The translations under genes and the position numbers were made by a program. From the NCBI GenBank assembly GCA_039619475.1, contig CM077116.1:455327576-455391575 (forward strand): 64,000 bases of DNA, read 5' to 3'. Origin of the DNA: Icerya purchasi (taxonomy: Eukaryota; Arthropoda; Insecta; Hemiptera; Monophlebidae). The notes beneath the pieces were generated by a model. That model was not told the origin of the DNA. It did no database searches and saw only the letters and a list, made by a program, of their open reading frames with translations. The stretch's first letter is position 1. Each line of letters opens with the position of its first letter. This document shows, piece by piece, positions 48,100-60,690 of this stretch.

Positions 48100-49825
48100 C
48101 GCTGACGCGGCCGCCCGAAGCGCAAAATTACACCTTTTTCGGTACCGTTTTTGAATTACGTAACTTGCAATTCAATTTTTTTTATAAAAAGTCGGCTGTA
48201 GACTATACCTTAACATTATTGCCAATCCTGCAAAAATTTATGAACATCAAGAAGCCAAATTTTTACGGTAGTTAGGCCTCCCCTGAAATGCTTACAATTT
48301 AAATAAAGAAAAAGTTCGATACTATAGTTAGAAGCCACGTAATTAATTTTTTTAAATTCGTTATTTTTTGCGGTTTTTATTTTTTTTTTTTGCGAAAACT
48401 TATAAACCGATTTCAATTAAACCAAAATACTTTTGTTCGCATTTTCAAGATCTACAACGAGATATTTTTTTTTATTAATAATTATTTTTTTTGAATAGAA
48501 AAAAGCGAAAGACCGGTGGTTTCGCGCACATTTGCGAATTTTTTTCTATGCGAATCTCGTAAAATTTGGTGGTCTATTCGATAACAATTTTATTCCTGAC
48601 ATTTGTTTATAAATTATTGCGGTAAAAAATTCTTATTAACCGACTTTTTAAAAATTGACCTGACAATTTGACTGGACTAAATTATGTATCATAAAGCCTG
48701 ACAGCAAATCAATCGAAACAAAGCATTTCTTTGTTTTCATTGCTTACTTGAATATCGATCTTACAGTCGAAATCGAAATGTAAATAAAATACTTTGGGAT
48801 TCATTGTGATTTCAGATTTAATGGAAAAAAAATCATTTGATTGACATGAAATTTTGACTTATTGTGACTTAAATTTTGGAACAAAAACGCATGGTTCTAA
48901 ATCGATCACATTCCACATTTCCAGCATTTCAACGAGGTGTAACGTTGATAGAATTCATCTCGCATGTAAAATTTCTCATTGCCGTGTTTCGGAATATACT
49001 CCTCCTCAAACTAAGATAACAATGCAAATGAAAAGACAGAAAACTATTCCATAATGTATAAATAGCCAATTTAAACAGGTAAAACGGTAAAAGCAGTGTA
49101 TAAATTAACATGAATGCATGGGAAAACCCGGTGAATTCAGTTTAATCCAAAATTCAAGTAAGATAATAACACAAGTAAACAAGAAAGAAAATGATAATAG
49201 TGCCAATATCATAAAGTCAATCCTGCTCTCGAATGATGTTTTCAATATAGGCCAACATTGTTTCGATTTAATTTTCCACTTCACAAAATTATCATTTTAA
49301 CAGAAATAACAACAATAATAGATTACAAAATGTTTATAATTTTCAGTGTCATATGTATAATTATTTTGTTGATACGATTGTGTTTTAAATAAATAAACTT
49401 TTATAATAATTGTAAACAATTTCGGTTTAAAAAAAATTCCGGATATTATATCCGTAGTGTGTAAACAATTTTTCAGAGAAAACCATATTTTTAGCAGCAT
49501 TTTTATAGATTGTGAATGTTTCATTAGAAAAAAATAGCCATTCATAGTGATACCAGCATACAAACTAATTGAATTTAATAAAATTATAAATGTTAAACCC
49601 TTAAACAGAGTATATCTTTTGACAAAATAGTGTGGTATTAATTCAATGTAATAACAAGTTTTCTTCTGCCCAAGAATCGTTTAACGAACTGAGTATCCCG
49701 GTTAACTCTGCGGACACAGTATTCAACTGAAATCGGTCTATTTTGTTATTAATGATCTTTCCACTAAAATACGAATTACAAAATAACAGAGAGTGTAGCT
49801 ATAAAGAATAACGATGATTTATAAC
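48100..49825. other. Unassigned AT-rich DNA
   Basis: No domain recognised. All frames are 60-90 codons and anonymous. Confidence 0.4.
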
Positions 49826-49829
49826 TTCT

Positions 49830-51360
49830 TCCTTCAATAGAAAATCAACGGATTACAAAATAGCTTAACCGAACTTCACCAGTTAACTGTGCTCAAACAA
49901 CCGACCATAATTTGTTTACAAGAAACGCACCTTCGATCTACGCATTCACCCCCATTGAAAAACTGCAAACTGTTCCGGTAGGACCGCATCATAGGGCTGC
50001 AGACTTCAGGAAGTACGACAATGTTCATACATATGAATCAGTACCAATCATAAAGGAACTGCGGATAAATACTGCAATCCAGAATGTTGCTGTCAAAGTT
50101 CAGTTCTGCAAATCAACTCCTTTCTATCAATTTACCGTTTGCAACATTTATTTACCTGCAGACGTCGAATAGTTATATCAAGAAATAAATCTATTATTAT
50201 CTCAATTGCCGAAACCATTCGTCTTAGTAGGTGGAATGCGCATAGTCCGCTGTAGGGATCTTATGAGACTAACAGAAAAGAGAAAATATTCGAAAAGTTG
50301 CTAAATGTAAATTTACACTTATCGATGCTAAACAATAAACAACCAACAAGATTCAATTCCTTTAAGGGCACACTTTCGGCAGTTGATTTAACACTACCAA
50401 TTAATGGAAGTCTATCCTAAATTTCGGTGGTCTACACGGACTTATGTCACAGTGATCATTATCCGGTTTGCCTTCAACTACATAGGAGAAATATGAAAGT
50501 CGTAGCTGACAGAAAAAGCGGACTGGAGTTAATTCTAACAGTTGTGCAGGCTTTCCTTTGATACCAATTTCGATAACTTCAGCGGTTGAAATTTTCAATA
50601 ATCAGATGAAAAGGTAGTCCTGAATACATCCCCAGTTGTGAAAATGCGCAATGGTCTCTGGTGGAGTCGCAAAATAAAGATAACTATCCGAAACCGGAAC
50701 AGAGCGCTTATGAATGCTGATTTAATCAACTTTCGTCTTTGTCTGCACAAGCCCCTCAAATCAATAGACAAAGTAGAAGGAAAAGCTGGAAAGAGTTCAA
50801 ACGCTAACATCATTAGATCGGACAGAAAATCAGCATCTTAAACAAAGCTAACTTCTACTATTAAACTCCAAGACACATCAGGGCTTACCCAAGATCCGGA
50901 CGAAGTTTTCTAATATCTTTGGTAAATTCTTTGCGAAAATATCATTGAACAAAAATTACAACAAACGGTTCCTATCTTACAAAACGGAAAAGAAGCGGAA
51001 GCACTACTGATCGAGTCGGATAACCAGGAAGTTCAATGTGTTATTCGTAGAAAATGAATTGAATATTGCGATCAATACACTAGTTCGAAACTCTGCACTG
51101 GGGCCCGATGGAATTATCCCTCCTTTTCTTGAAAATCCGCCTCCAGAAATGAAAAAGCACCTTTTAAATATTTTCAATAAAATTCGGACGGATAACTGTT
51201 ATCCTCGGCTGTGAAGCAAATCAATAATAATCTCCATTCTGAAACTAAACAAAGAGCATATTTGTCTTATAGGTCAATTTCACTTATTTGCGTTAGTAGG
51301 CAGGTTAATGGAAAAAGGTATTTAGAACACAATGGAATTTTAGTAAATATAAAATTAATT
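49830..51360 (+). pseudogene. I-like LINE ORF2, copy 1: endonuclease and RT fingers
   Basis: Plus-strand frames in order: QPTIICLQETHLRSTHSPPL (endonuclease QETH block), AVKVQFCKSTPFYQFTVCNI then YLPADVE, PFVLVGG (where GDFN is expected), NNQQ then FNSFKGTLSAVDLTL and HSDHYPVCLQLHRRN-like sequence, WWSRKIKITIRNRNRALMNA, and ALGPDGIIPPFLENPPPEMK (RT motif 1, S-PGPDGI-------LP). It ends soon after at the RT palm with no motif A or YADD. Stops and frameshifts occur about every hundred bases. It is followed closely by ORF1 of another copy in the same orientation. Confidence 0.75.
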
Positions 51361-51489
51361 ACGCTCTTTAAACTTGTTTCATGTTAAAAATAACAGTAAC
51401 CGATATTTATTCACACTACCTGATCTCCCCTAAACCGTCGTTAGTGTATAACTACTTATTTCGTATTCCGACACGTGCTTAAATACACC

Positions 51490-52700
51490 ATGTCGACTAA
51501 ACCGAAAAAAGATTTCACAGTTGATGCTAACAAATCTGCAAGCAACAAAATGGCCACCAAGCCGTTAACCAATAAACCATTCTCCGTTACCTAAGCTACT
51601 CCTTCAAATTTACCTAACAATGAGCCAAACGTCAACGCATCTATGCAAACTATTTATAGATCCAGTTAGGATGGAAAACTCAACAAACCAGCAAACACCA
51701 GCCATGTCTTACGTAAACTAATTCTAGATAAAGCACACACGATAGTAATTCCTGCTATTGATGGCGTTAGATAACTCAAATATGTGAAAAAAGTCGCTGA
51801 ATTTGTCAACCCACAAGATATTAAAGCAGCCTCCCGCCAGTCAAATGAAAGATTTTGTATCTTTTCTCCTTCGAAACAAATAGTGGGCAACATTATCGAC
51901 CAGAACCGAACTTTAACAATTAGTAACCAAACAATTAACATTCGTCACTTATCAGTCCAGCAAAACACATTATCATCTTTCACGTTTGTCCTAGTATCCC
52001 AACTACGGTGATTGAAGACGAATCAAAAGAACATAATATAGTGCTCTCGTCACTCATTACCACAATGCGAGCGGGCTTTACATCATCTGCTCTTGCCATA
52101 TTCTAATCAACAAAAAGTAATTTTATGTTGCCCCGGATTCAGCCACGCTGATACCCGACAGCTTAGTTATTACACATGACTACGCCGCGTATCGGATATT
52201 TTTAGCTGAAGAAGGCTCAATATGCTATCGATGTAAGCATAAAGGCCACCTAGCAACCCAGTGTCCAGATCTATTAATGGCGAGTAAGTGTTATCCATCT
52301 ACAGATAACACTAATGCTTCGGTTTCAACTGATGAGCCTAAAGATAAAGCATCGATGGATTTTTAGCCTATGGACAACGATAATTCTACAGCTCCTTCGA
52401 TTCCGGTATTCAAACGAGTTATTTCTTCCTCTACCCCTTCTTCATCTATCGAAACAGCCGCAGGAAAAAATCTAGAAAAACATACTCCTAAATTCAAGAA
52501 GTTAAAATTAACTGAAGACAAAACTGACCAATTATTTTAAACAATCAAAGCAGCCAAAGAAGAAATAGGAAAAAAACGCTGATCATTACGAGGTTACATC
52601 TGACCAGTTCAAAGATATCAAGTTCGCTATACTTACTGGAACAAATTATATCGAGGCAGTTAAGCACATAAATTTAGCTTCAAAAAAACTTATCAACTCG
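51490..52700 (+). pseudogene. I-like LINE ORF1 (gag-like) with CCHC zinc knuckle, copy 2
   Basis: A start-like MSTKPKKDFTVDANKSAS at 51,490 leads into broken frames including KYVKKVAEFVNPQDIKAASR, IVLSSLITTMRAGFTSSALA and, at 52,223-52,264, CYRCKHKGHLATQC, a perfect CX2CX4HX4C knuckle as used by gag-like ORF1 proteins to bind RNA. A Ser/Thr-rich and Lys-rich tail follows. Frame changes are several, so it is not translated whole. It sits directly upstream of the endonuclease ORF, the normal ORF1-ORF2 order. Confidence 0.75.
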
Positions 52701-52734
52701 TTACCTATCAGATTTAACGAACTGTAAATAAAAT

Positions 52735-53548
52735 TCTTCAATGGAATATAAACGGTGCATTCTTGCATCTGGTTGAACTAAAAATGTTGATAACGCGATA
52801 CCATCAGTGATATGCATCTAAGAATCTCATCTGAAACCTAACCAGTGTTTTTCAATTCGTAATTACAGGTACCTCCCATCTAATTGCAGCTGGAGAAGTG
52901 TTAACTTTGATTCATAACTCTATTTCTCAAGCAATTCCATTTTCAATCACCTCTGATATCCAAGCAGTTACGGTCTCAATAATGCTACTACACCATTTTG
53001 AAAATATTATAAATCAACCTTTTATCTTGCTTGGCGACTTTAACACACATAGCTGTACATGGGGCTCCAGGTACGAAAATTCTAGAGGAAATCAAATCAA
53101 CAACCTAATCATCAATAACCATAATATCGCTTTAATAAATAAATTTTACCGACCAATTCACTTTAATCCAAAAACAGGGCGCTTTTCCTCAATCTATCTT
53201 ACATTTATTTTCATCGATCACTTTAATCAAATCGATTGGCAATGTCATACGGATCTGTGCGATCACTACCCTATCTTTCTTTTATACAACGCACCCAGCT
53301 TGCAACCTTCACGGTGTCGAAAATGGAAGACAAAAGAAGCCAACTGGCCAATATTTACCGATAATACTGAAATCCACTCCTACTATATCGATGATGTAGA
53401 AGAAGATATCGAATTCCTGACCAAAATAATCACCGAAGCTGGACTCTTAGCTATGCTCTTATCCCTGTGCACTATTCCTTCAAAAAAACGAAAGAGAATA
53501 ATTAATAGATGTCGGGAACGATCGAAAAATGTGATTATTGTTGTATAA
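52735..53548 (+). pseudogene. I-like LINE ORF2 endonuclease, copy 2
   Basis: The longest single frame of the window (216 codons, 52898-53548) encodes an AP-type endonuclease: INQPFILLGDFNTHSCTWGS with YENSRGNQINNLIINNHNIA (GDFN-H---WGS and RG), then TGRFSSIYLTF and DLCDHYPIFL, the SDHYP-type catalytic His block in which Ser is Cys. The start region (QWNINGA-like) lies upstream in another frame. The frame then ends and the next recognisable sequence is the RT thumb, so the RT palm has been deleted. Confidence 0.78.
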
Positions 53549-54190
53549 ATCATTAATTCGTTCCAGATTAGAGTACTGGTGCCTAGGGTTCAGTTCTGTA
53601 AGACCCGAGGTCTATTGTTATCCTTAGATACTATCAAACACTCAGCCATCCGAATAGCCGCTGGAGCCTTTTACACCAATCCCACAACCGAGTGTAACAG
53701 TGAATCCGGTGTAACTCTTCTTTTATTTCCGAAGGAAAATTTTAAAAACTAACTTCCTTGTTTCCATTCTTATCATTCTAAGCCTTCCGGTCAAAGAACT
53801 TTTTTACAATTCCCCGAACCGCAATCAAACTTCCGTACACATTCTTTACTACACAATCAACATTAAAAACAATTTTGAATCTCTTTTTTTCAGTTTAACA
53901 AATTTATTCTCAATCCTCCGTTTTTACCAATATATACTACTCCCCCCTCCCTTGACCTTTCCAACTACCACATATCTCTTAACTTAATTCATTTATCCAA
54001 ATCTCCGTATCCATTCCGCACTCTCCTTCACAACATTGTTCTTAAAATAGCCAAATATTCTGACTCTGTATGCTGCTCTACTGATGACTCAAAATTCAAG
54101 GGTTGTGTTAGTGTCTCCTGTTATAATATTTTCCAATTTCTTCATTTGCTTAACCTTCTAAATTCAATTTAGTAACCCTTCCAGACCCTG
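53549..54190 (+). pseudogene. I-like LINE ORF2 RT thumb, copy 2 (after internal deletion)
   Basis: Just after the endonuclease frame ends, a shifted frame gives SLIRSRLEYWCLGFSSVRPE. Then IKHSAIRIAAGAFYTNPTTE and CNSESGVTLL appear, the thumb motif of I-like RTs (LD-IQ--ALR-A-GAF-T-P ... ESG--PL). Nothing of RT motifs A to D lies between, although a full element has about 1.5 kb there. The remainder to about 54,190 is decayed. Confidence 0.7.
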
Positions 54191-54690
54191 GGCGCACATA
54201 GCTCATTATAGCAGCCGGCGCCTGCATTACAAAGTAATTAGAATAATAAGAGTGAAAAATGTTAAAATTTGTAATTTTATAATTTTTTTTCTTTACTGGT
54301 TATTCAGAAATTTTTGTAATTAAAATTTGGCACAAAAATGTTGATATTTTGTAAGATATAATCTTTGTTCTACAAACCTTAATTAGATTATATACTTTAT
54401 ATAATAGGTCTCATTTATAGTGAGCATAGATATAATGATTACCAATTTATATCAATCAAAACCCATAAAAATGGAATAGATCAGCATTCTATACCGAAAA
54501 TCGTTGATTTTTAATGATAAAAATCCCAGTTAAATGGACCAACCTTAAGCAAATATATGAGTCATTTTAGGTAGTAAACAAATCAAAGTAAACATAGAAA
54601 AACATTAGAAAATAAACAAATAAATTGTGAAGGTTCAAATGGTTAAAGTGGCAATTTATGAAATAGAAGTAAATGAATTGGAAAACTATT
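54191..54690. other. Unassigned AT-rich DNA
   Basis: Nothing recognised. Confidence 0.4.
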
Positions 54691-55185
54691 AATTCTCATC
54701 AGTCTTTCTGATGCACTTTGCTGAAGAGTGGAGCAAACTATGGTCAGAACAAACAACCTGGCTCAGGTCCATAAAATCGGACATTGACCCATGGTGGCCG
54801 CCGTTCCCCGTCACACGTAGGGATTTCTCGATCCTATCGAAACTGCGTCCGGGGCACATTGCACTGTCACACAATCACGTCTTTGAAGGAACTCCCACTC
54901 CGGTCACTTGCCCTCTGTGTGGGTTCATGGCCTCGCCAACTGTAGAGCATCTGCTGAAATGGTGCCGGTATACTTCCGGTACTTCTAGTCATACCTCGCC
55001 CCACCGTCTGTTATCGAACTACCCGGATTGTGTTCGGGCAGTGTTGAATTTAGCAGCATCGAACAGACTGCACCGCCTTCCGTAATGTCCAGTGAGTCTA
55101 GGTGCCGTAATAGCCCAGGTAGTTACACACGGTGCCTAGATTTATATTTGTAAATTTAGTAAAAAAAAAAAAAAAAAAATTCTCA
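54691..55185 (+). mobile_element. 5'-truncated LINE with open C-terminal frame, poly(A) and likely target duplication
   Basis: An uninterrupted frame (54711-55085, open from the 5' end) encodes the ORF2 end: FAEEWSKLWSEQTTWLRSIK, FPVTRRDFSILSKLRPGHIA, VTCPLCGFMASPTVEHLLKW and a Cys (CPLC...H...C finger). A short 3' UTR and 19 A residues (55161-55179) follow. AATTCTCA occurs at both edges (54691-54698 and 55178-55185), a plausible target duplication. The open frame and intact tail suggest a recent insertion. Host-side GC is lower than the element's. Confidence 0.78.
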
Positions 55186-56394
55186 GCTTCAAGGTACAGC
55201 ACACCAATTATTGAAATAAGGGGAAATAATGGTTAAGTGAAAATGTATAACAAAGGCAACTAACAATCGTTACTTCTTTTGGGGCTTTTGGACGGCTCAT
55301 TTATCCTGCGTATGAAAATTTGTTGCTGTCACACATGCTCACACTTACGTTAACATCACATGATTAGAATTGCAACATGTGACAATAAAAAAAGCACAGC
55401 CGCAAAATTAATAGTTAGGGTAAATGGCCTAGTACTAGAAAAAGCTGAAGATTTAAAACGTCCATGATTGGTATAATTAGAAATAGAATTTAAAGCAGAC
55501 ACCATGTCTTCAAATTTTTATATTTCACATTTCAGGGAGCTTACATTCACTATCATCATAAACCTAAAACTATATGAACTGCACAGAGGGGTAGGTTAAA
55601 TAGGTTCTGATGTTTAGTTAGAACAAAATGGCCTAAAATAATGTTTCAATATCTATACAAGAACATCTTAAATATTAATGAATCGAGCTTTTATTACTGT
55701 GCATTACCTGCGAACACGTACATTTTCAAAAATGAAAAAGCCGAGGATGACAAGTTGCACCAGGAACATCATTGTCTTCTATTATGTAAATTTGATTAAA
55801 GAAAAATGGCATTTGTTGGCAGTGGAGAAGAGTGAATACCTACATTGTTTCAAGGATGTAAAGCGTTTAATTACACTTCAAATCAAAATATGTGGTTGGC
55901 ATTCACGGTTTTTCCAAAATAGTTAAAATTATAGGATAAATAATTAGACAACAAAGAACATTGAATGCATCTGTTTATTGACAACTTGCCCATATGCAAA
56001 GTCAACTCTACATTTGTTTTTTTTTTCAATACCACCTTAGTTATACAACCTTCTGATCATAGCATAATAGACAATGGGGGGTGTACTATTAGCACAAAGT
56101 GAGAATCAGGGTTATTCAACAGTTGAATGATGGCATAGAAAACATTTCCCAACTTCAATTTAACAAAATTGGGAAACAAATATCTTTGCTTGATAGGTTT
56201 TATTTCATTGCTAAGGCACGGAATATGGAAGTAAATTTATTATAAAAACCATTTTAAGGAGGCTAGGTTTACAAAAAATGAAGATAAATTACCAGTGCAC
56301 TCATCAATAACTGGTAATAAAAATATCATAGAACCCCACCTCCTGTCAGTCTTATCAAACATCATAGTTCACTAAATTAGTTGCAGTTGAAGAA
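55186..56394. other. Unassigned AT-rich DNA
   Basis: An 82-codon plus frame at 55678-55926 has mixed composition but no recognisable motif. Nothing else found. Confidence 0.35.
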
Positions 56395-56395
56395 A

Positions 56396-56880
56396 ATTTC
56401 GTTTCCTCTTTTTCTAACAATTGTTCTTTCTATCTGTCTGTTCAACCTAGTCTTCCTGCCAATCCGTGGTTCTCTCTGTTTCCATCACTTTGTCGTTCTG
56501 TTGTCTTCATTATTCGTCTAGTTCTGGCCATTCTCTGTTACTTTCCCCTCTTTTTTGGTTTTCATTGGTTTCCTCTCTGTAATGTCCTCTACATCCAAAC
56601 GAAGAGCATGTTTGCGATACTGATCTCACGTGTTCTTTGTTCATCTCTTCCAATCAAGCGTTCTGCTTTCTATTCCAATTTGCTGCGAATTGGTATTCCT
56701 ACTACATATTGCGCCTCCTATCCTATCTTTTCCTTCACCACACATCGTTCCCATTATTTGTTCCTTCCTACTAACAGTATCTGACCGCATCAAAATATGA
56801 CTGATTAATTTCCCTTTTTAATTATTTTTGGATAAAGATCCTTGGTTGACGAGCCCAAAAAATTTCCCCACGTCCCATCA
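56396..56880 (+). mobile_element. LINE family Y, 3' end copy
   Basis: Nucleotide similarity to 33.7-34.15 kb is clear: TCTAACAATTGTTC, CTGTCTGTTCAACCTAGTCT, GCGTTCTGCTTTCTA and the tail GATAAAGATCCTTGGTTGAC then GAGCCCAAAAAA. The coding part (terminal finger region and the following hydrophobic tail) is heavily frameshifted. 5'-truncated. Confidence 0.7.
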
Positions 56881-57399
56881 GCCAACCAGAAGGATATTTC
56901 TGTGGAAATTTGAACATTTTTTCAAAAATAAAAAACACAAACAGTCGAGGTTACAAAGTTTACAATAATTATAAAATTGCAAGCTTATCTTTTCCACATA
57001 AGGTGGAAGCTCTTTAGGTTCTCAAGAGAGGAGTTCAACGCTATGGCGAGAATTTTTATTTACAATACCAATACAACTTCATCACTAACATATTGTTATC
57101 TAGGAAGCACTAAACAAACATTATATGTTTTTTTTTAAAACCATAGAAGTGAACGCATATACATATTAGATAAATACATACATATTAAGGTTTGTTTTTA
57201 AAATTTATATTTCACTAAATTTTTTATTTATTTGCACTTTTGAAATGACATGATAAAAAAATCCACTTTAGTGGTAAGACTGAGGTAAATGATGTAATGG
57301 ATTAACAAATAATTTCCAAGTTAATTTGTTTGTAACAAACGAATGAACATTACCGTAGATCGTTTTGTGAACAATTAATATCTCTTGGGTTCTTTCCTC

Positions 57400-57987
57400 C
57401 GTATACCATTTATAGTCTTCTGTGCCAGAACAACCAGATCCTGTATATTTTGTTTAAATTTATTTTATGAAACGACATCCAAATTTAACAGCATACACTC
57501 ATTTGTTTTATTAATTAATTACTCTATGCAACTCTTGATGATACGTGTTCCATTATCCTAATTCTTGATGCCCTGTCATGTTCGGGAAACCCAACGCTTC
57601 TCGAACTCGACTTGGGCAGTTTTTCCTTTGTTATGATTTTGTACAGACATTTGTGGACTATGCTGAAGCATTTGTGGCCATGATTGTTTGTTATAATTAT
57701 TGCGTATGATGATTGTAATTCCTATTTCATTAATTTTCTGGTTAGGCAAATTCAGGTAATGTACCTTGGACTCAGTCTGGCTAATTTCTCCTTCCTAAAG
57801 ATTTTATTCAGCCTCCGTGGGTAATGTTGAATATTTACGATCATGGTTGTCTGTTTATAACCTTTTCCCAATTAAATATTATGTATCCTTCATTAGTTGG
57901 CAGTATTCTTATATTAAATGATTGGTGGCTAAATGGCTTGATAGTTAATTAAAGCCGGGCCATAAAAAAAAAAAAAAAAAAAAAAAA
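57400..57987 (+). mobile_element. Possible retroposon 3' end with poly(A)
   Basis: A 24-base A run (57964-57987) follows GCCGGGCCATAAA, similar in form to a LINE tail. The upstream 500 bases differ in composition from the AT-rich flanks (for example CTCGAACTCGACTTGGGCAG) but hold no readable domain. No target duplication was found, so the start is arbitrary. Confidence 0.3.
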
Positions 57988-59400
57988 CGGCTCACCACTT
58001 AAACAACTTCTATGATCCATTATATGACAAGGTGGTTATCATTCGTAAAAAGTTAAAAGTGTCCTATGTTGTTTTACAAGCGTCTAAGTAGTAAAATAGA
58101 CAACTGTCACATATTTTAAGTGTGCACGCTATATTTTTTATTTACTAAGAACAAAATGAGAATTTAATACACTTCTTATTTTTCTGATCTTTATAAATAT
58201 TCCGGATGAGGTGCCTTAGAAATAATTCTAAATAATCTTTTAAAATATGCTAATTTAATATTAAAAAATCAACAGTACATCACAAACCAATTAAATGTAA
58301 TTAACATAAATTTTTAGTAATTCCTTTGCCATTTTCAAACGACAATTTATCGCTGGTGTAGCATAAAGAATTTGTGATATAGCACATGTGGAAGATAATG
58401 TATTTCATTGCTACAGCTTTATTCTACAGACACGTTACACAATACAAAAGCAATAACTTTGTGCATGCACACTTCAAATATATGACATTTGTCTATTTTA
58501 TTACTTGGAAGTTTGTGTTATTTTTAGTTAATCTCGTTTTTTTTTTATCTTTTTTTAATGTATCGTAGACAATGTTTCCATTTTATTTTTAATGTATTTA
58601 TTGTATAAAGTATTTATTTTCTTAATAATAGTACATTATTCTACAGTTTATGAAAAGTCATACAAACCAAATATGGTTTCAAAAAATACTTGAAACTTAA
58701 ACATGGCAAATTATGATGATTGATTAATAAAATTAGGAAACCAAAGTAGTAAGATTTTAGAACTTATAACGAATTTTTCCATTTTCCATTTTCCTAATGT
58801 GCTTGGTGTTTTTTTTTGTGAAGTCTAAATTATTGGATATACAATTTATCCATTATTGGCAGTATCAGGTAACGCCTTTTACCAATTACTGGACAGCTAA
58901 ATTGAGCAGTATTTGTGGTTCCAAATGTGAATATAGTATTCGTATAGTACTTACGAAAATTTTGATTAATACTTGTACAAATAAATCAAAAAAAAAAAAA
59001 GGTAGAACGAATACTTTTCTTTATTTTTGTCTGGCTTTTATTCATTTTATTAATTTCGTCTTTATATGTTCTTTATTGCTGTTTTTAATAATCTCTTACC
59101 AAGTATATTCAAAGATTTCCACAATAAGTTAAATACAGTTGTTTTTTTTTTTATGGAAATCTATGAATAATAATTTCTTCAGTTTACATTCTGTGATAAT
59201 TCTTTGTAAACAAGCGCAGCATCCTTTATGTTAGCAAAATTTTATTTATTACAAACTTGCTAATATATAAGCAGCACTTGAACAAAATTTAAACATGACC
59301 TCATGGGCAGAAAAATAGAAAATTAAAATAAATCATTCTAAAAGCTTATGAGTGAACTTCACGTTAAATAAAGTGTCCTGTTCTCAGTTTAAATAAAAAA
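57988..59400. other. Unassigned AT-rich DNA
   Basis: A 111-codon plus frame at 58797-59132 is rich in Phe, Ile and Ser with a Lys run, typical of chance ORFs in AT-rich DNA. Nothing recognised. Confidence 0.4.
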
Positions 59401-59404
59401 TAAT

Positions 59405-60000
59405 AATGCTCTCCCACCAAATAACAGTGTTAAATATCTAGGATTAATTATGGACAAAGGTTTAATATGGAGAACCAACATAACTTACATAAGGCTAAAA
59501 ATTACCCCAGGTCTCAAAATCTCAAACTACATTATTGGAAGAAAGTCTGCTGTGAGCCAATATTGCAAAAGACTAATTTATCTGTTGGTACTGGCACCAA
59601 TATGGAAATATAGCATTGACATATGCAGTGCAACATCCAAGAGCAACATCAACAGAATACAATAACTTCAGTCTAAAATACTCTTGCAAATTAGCAATAT
59701 CCCTTACTAAGTGTCAAACAAAAGACTTCATCATGATTTAAGCATTCCCTTGGTTCAAGACTACCACCAACTGTAATATGGCTAATTCTTTAATAAATTA
59801 TAGAGGTGTCCAGCATGTTTTCCTTTTCTCTTCCTGGAAATCTGTGAAGAAGTTTTAAGAAATATTGGTGCAGGTATACATTATTTGCACAACTCAGCAC
59901 AAATTACAACAGCATCAACTGAATTTCTTTAATCTTATAAATATTTCTATTCGCGTTACCATGGTTTAGGTTCAACAGTGTGCTTTCAAAACTTTCATTT
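59405..60000 (+). pseudogene. Jockey-like LINE RT fragment (thumb region)
   Basis: The plus strand gives VKYLGLIMDKGLIWRTNIT, then NYIIGRKSAVSQYCKRLIYL, APIWKYSIDICSATSKSNIN, QSKILLQISNIPY and KRLHHDLSIPLVQD. This is the thumb of a jockey-type RT (VKYLGV-LD--L-W--HI ... L-GR-S-LS---K--LY---L-PIW-Y-I-LW--A--SNI). One stop and one frameshift are visible. Upstream catalytic domains are missing. Confidence 0.78.
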
Positions 60001-60174
60001 TTAATATGTATTTTTTCTTTGTATTCTTATTTTTTTAATTTACTTATTTATATTTTCTTTTAGTTTTATTTGTGTTCAATTTTTTTTCTTTCCGTTACTT
60101 TCCAATACTACGTTTCACATAAATTCAGTTTGTCATGCCTAGTTCTGACAAAAAAATTCACTTAGAAATTAAAC

Positions 60175-60690
60175 TATACCATCGTGTGTCAGGCACCGGA
60201 AAATACTATCATCCTGAAAGTTTCAGTCCGCTAACTGGCCAAATCTAAAATCGAGTTCTTTGATGATATCTTGAGAACCAGTTGGCCGATATTATTCATG
60301 TTGGGCTCAAATTGAAGATATTTTAAACACCTGCAATTAAAAAATATTTCCAGACTTGTTCATCAACAAAACCTAACCTAAAAATCCATTTGAAAATTTC
60401 AAACCGCTATAAAAAAATATCTAAAACAAACAATTCGCTGGAAAAATTATGTATCATGTATTTTATGCCAAACTACCCTCATAAATTTTTTCAAATTTTT
60501 TAAAGAAGTGGACGCGCCTTAAAAACAAAAGCTGCTTCTTTTTGCATTTTCAGCGATATTTAGCCGCTATGAGCTGATAAATTTTTTTTTTGGCCTCAGA
60601 TTTAACTACTTTCCAGCATTTTAAACACAAATAATATGAAACGAAACATTTAAATCTCATTTTTCTGCTGGTTTTCCATTGTGGTTGTTC
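60175..60690 (+). repeat. Left arm of the 3.2-kb inverted repeat
   Basis: It matches the reverse complement of 62,883-63,411 over about 500 bases with high identity. Shared blocks include TACCATCGTGTGTCAGG, ATCTTGAGAACCAGTTGGCC, TAAACACCTGCAATTAAAAA and TTTAAATCTCATTTTTCTGC. Its inner half carries a minus-strand 68-codon frame (60550-60756, TSRKMRFKCFVSYYLCLKC), whose homologue in the right arm is broken by a stop. Confidence 0.9.
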
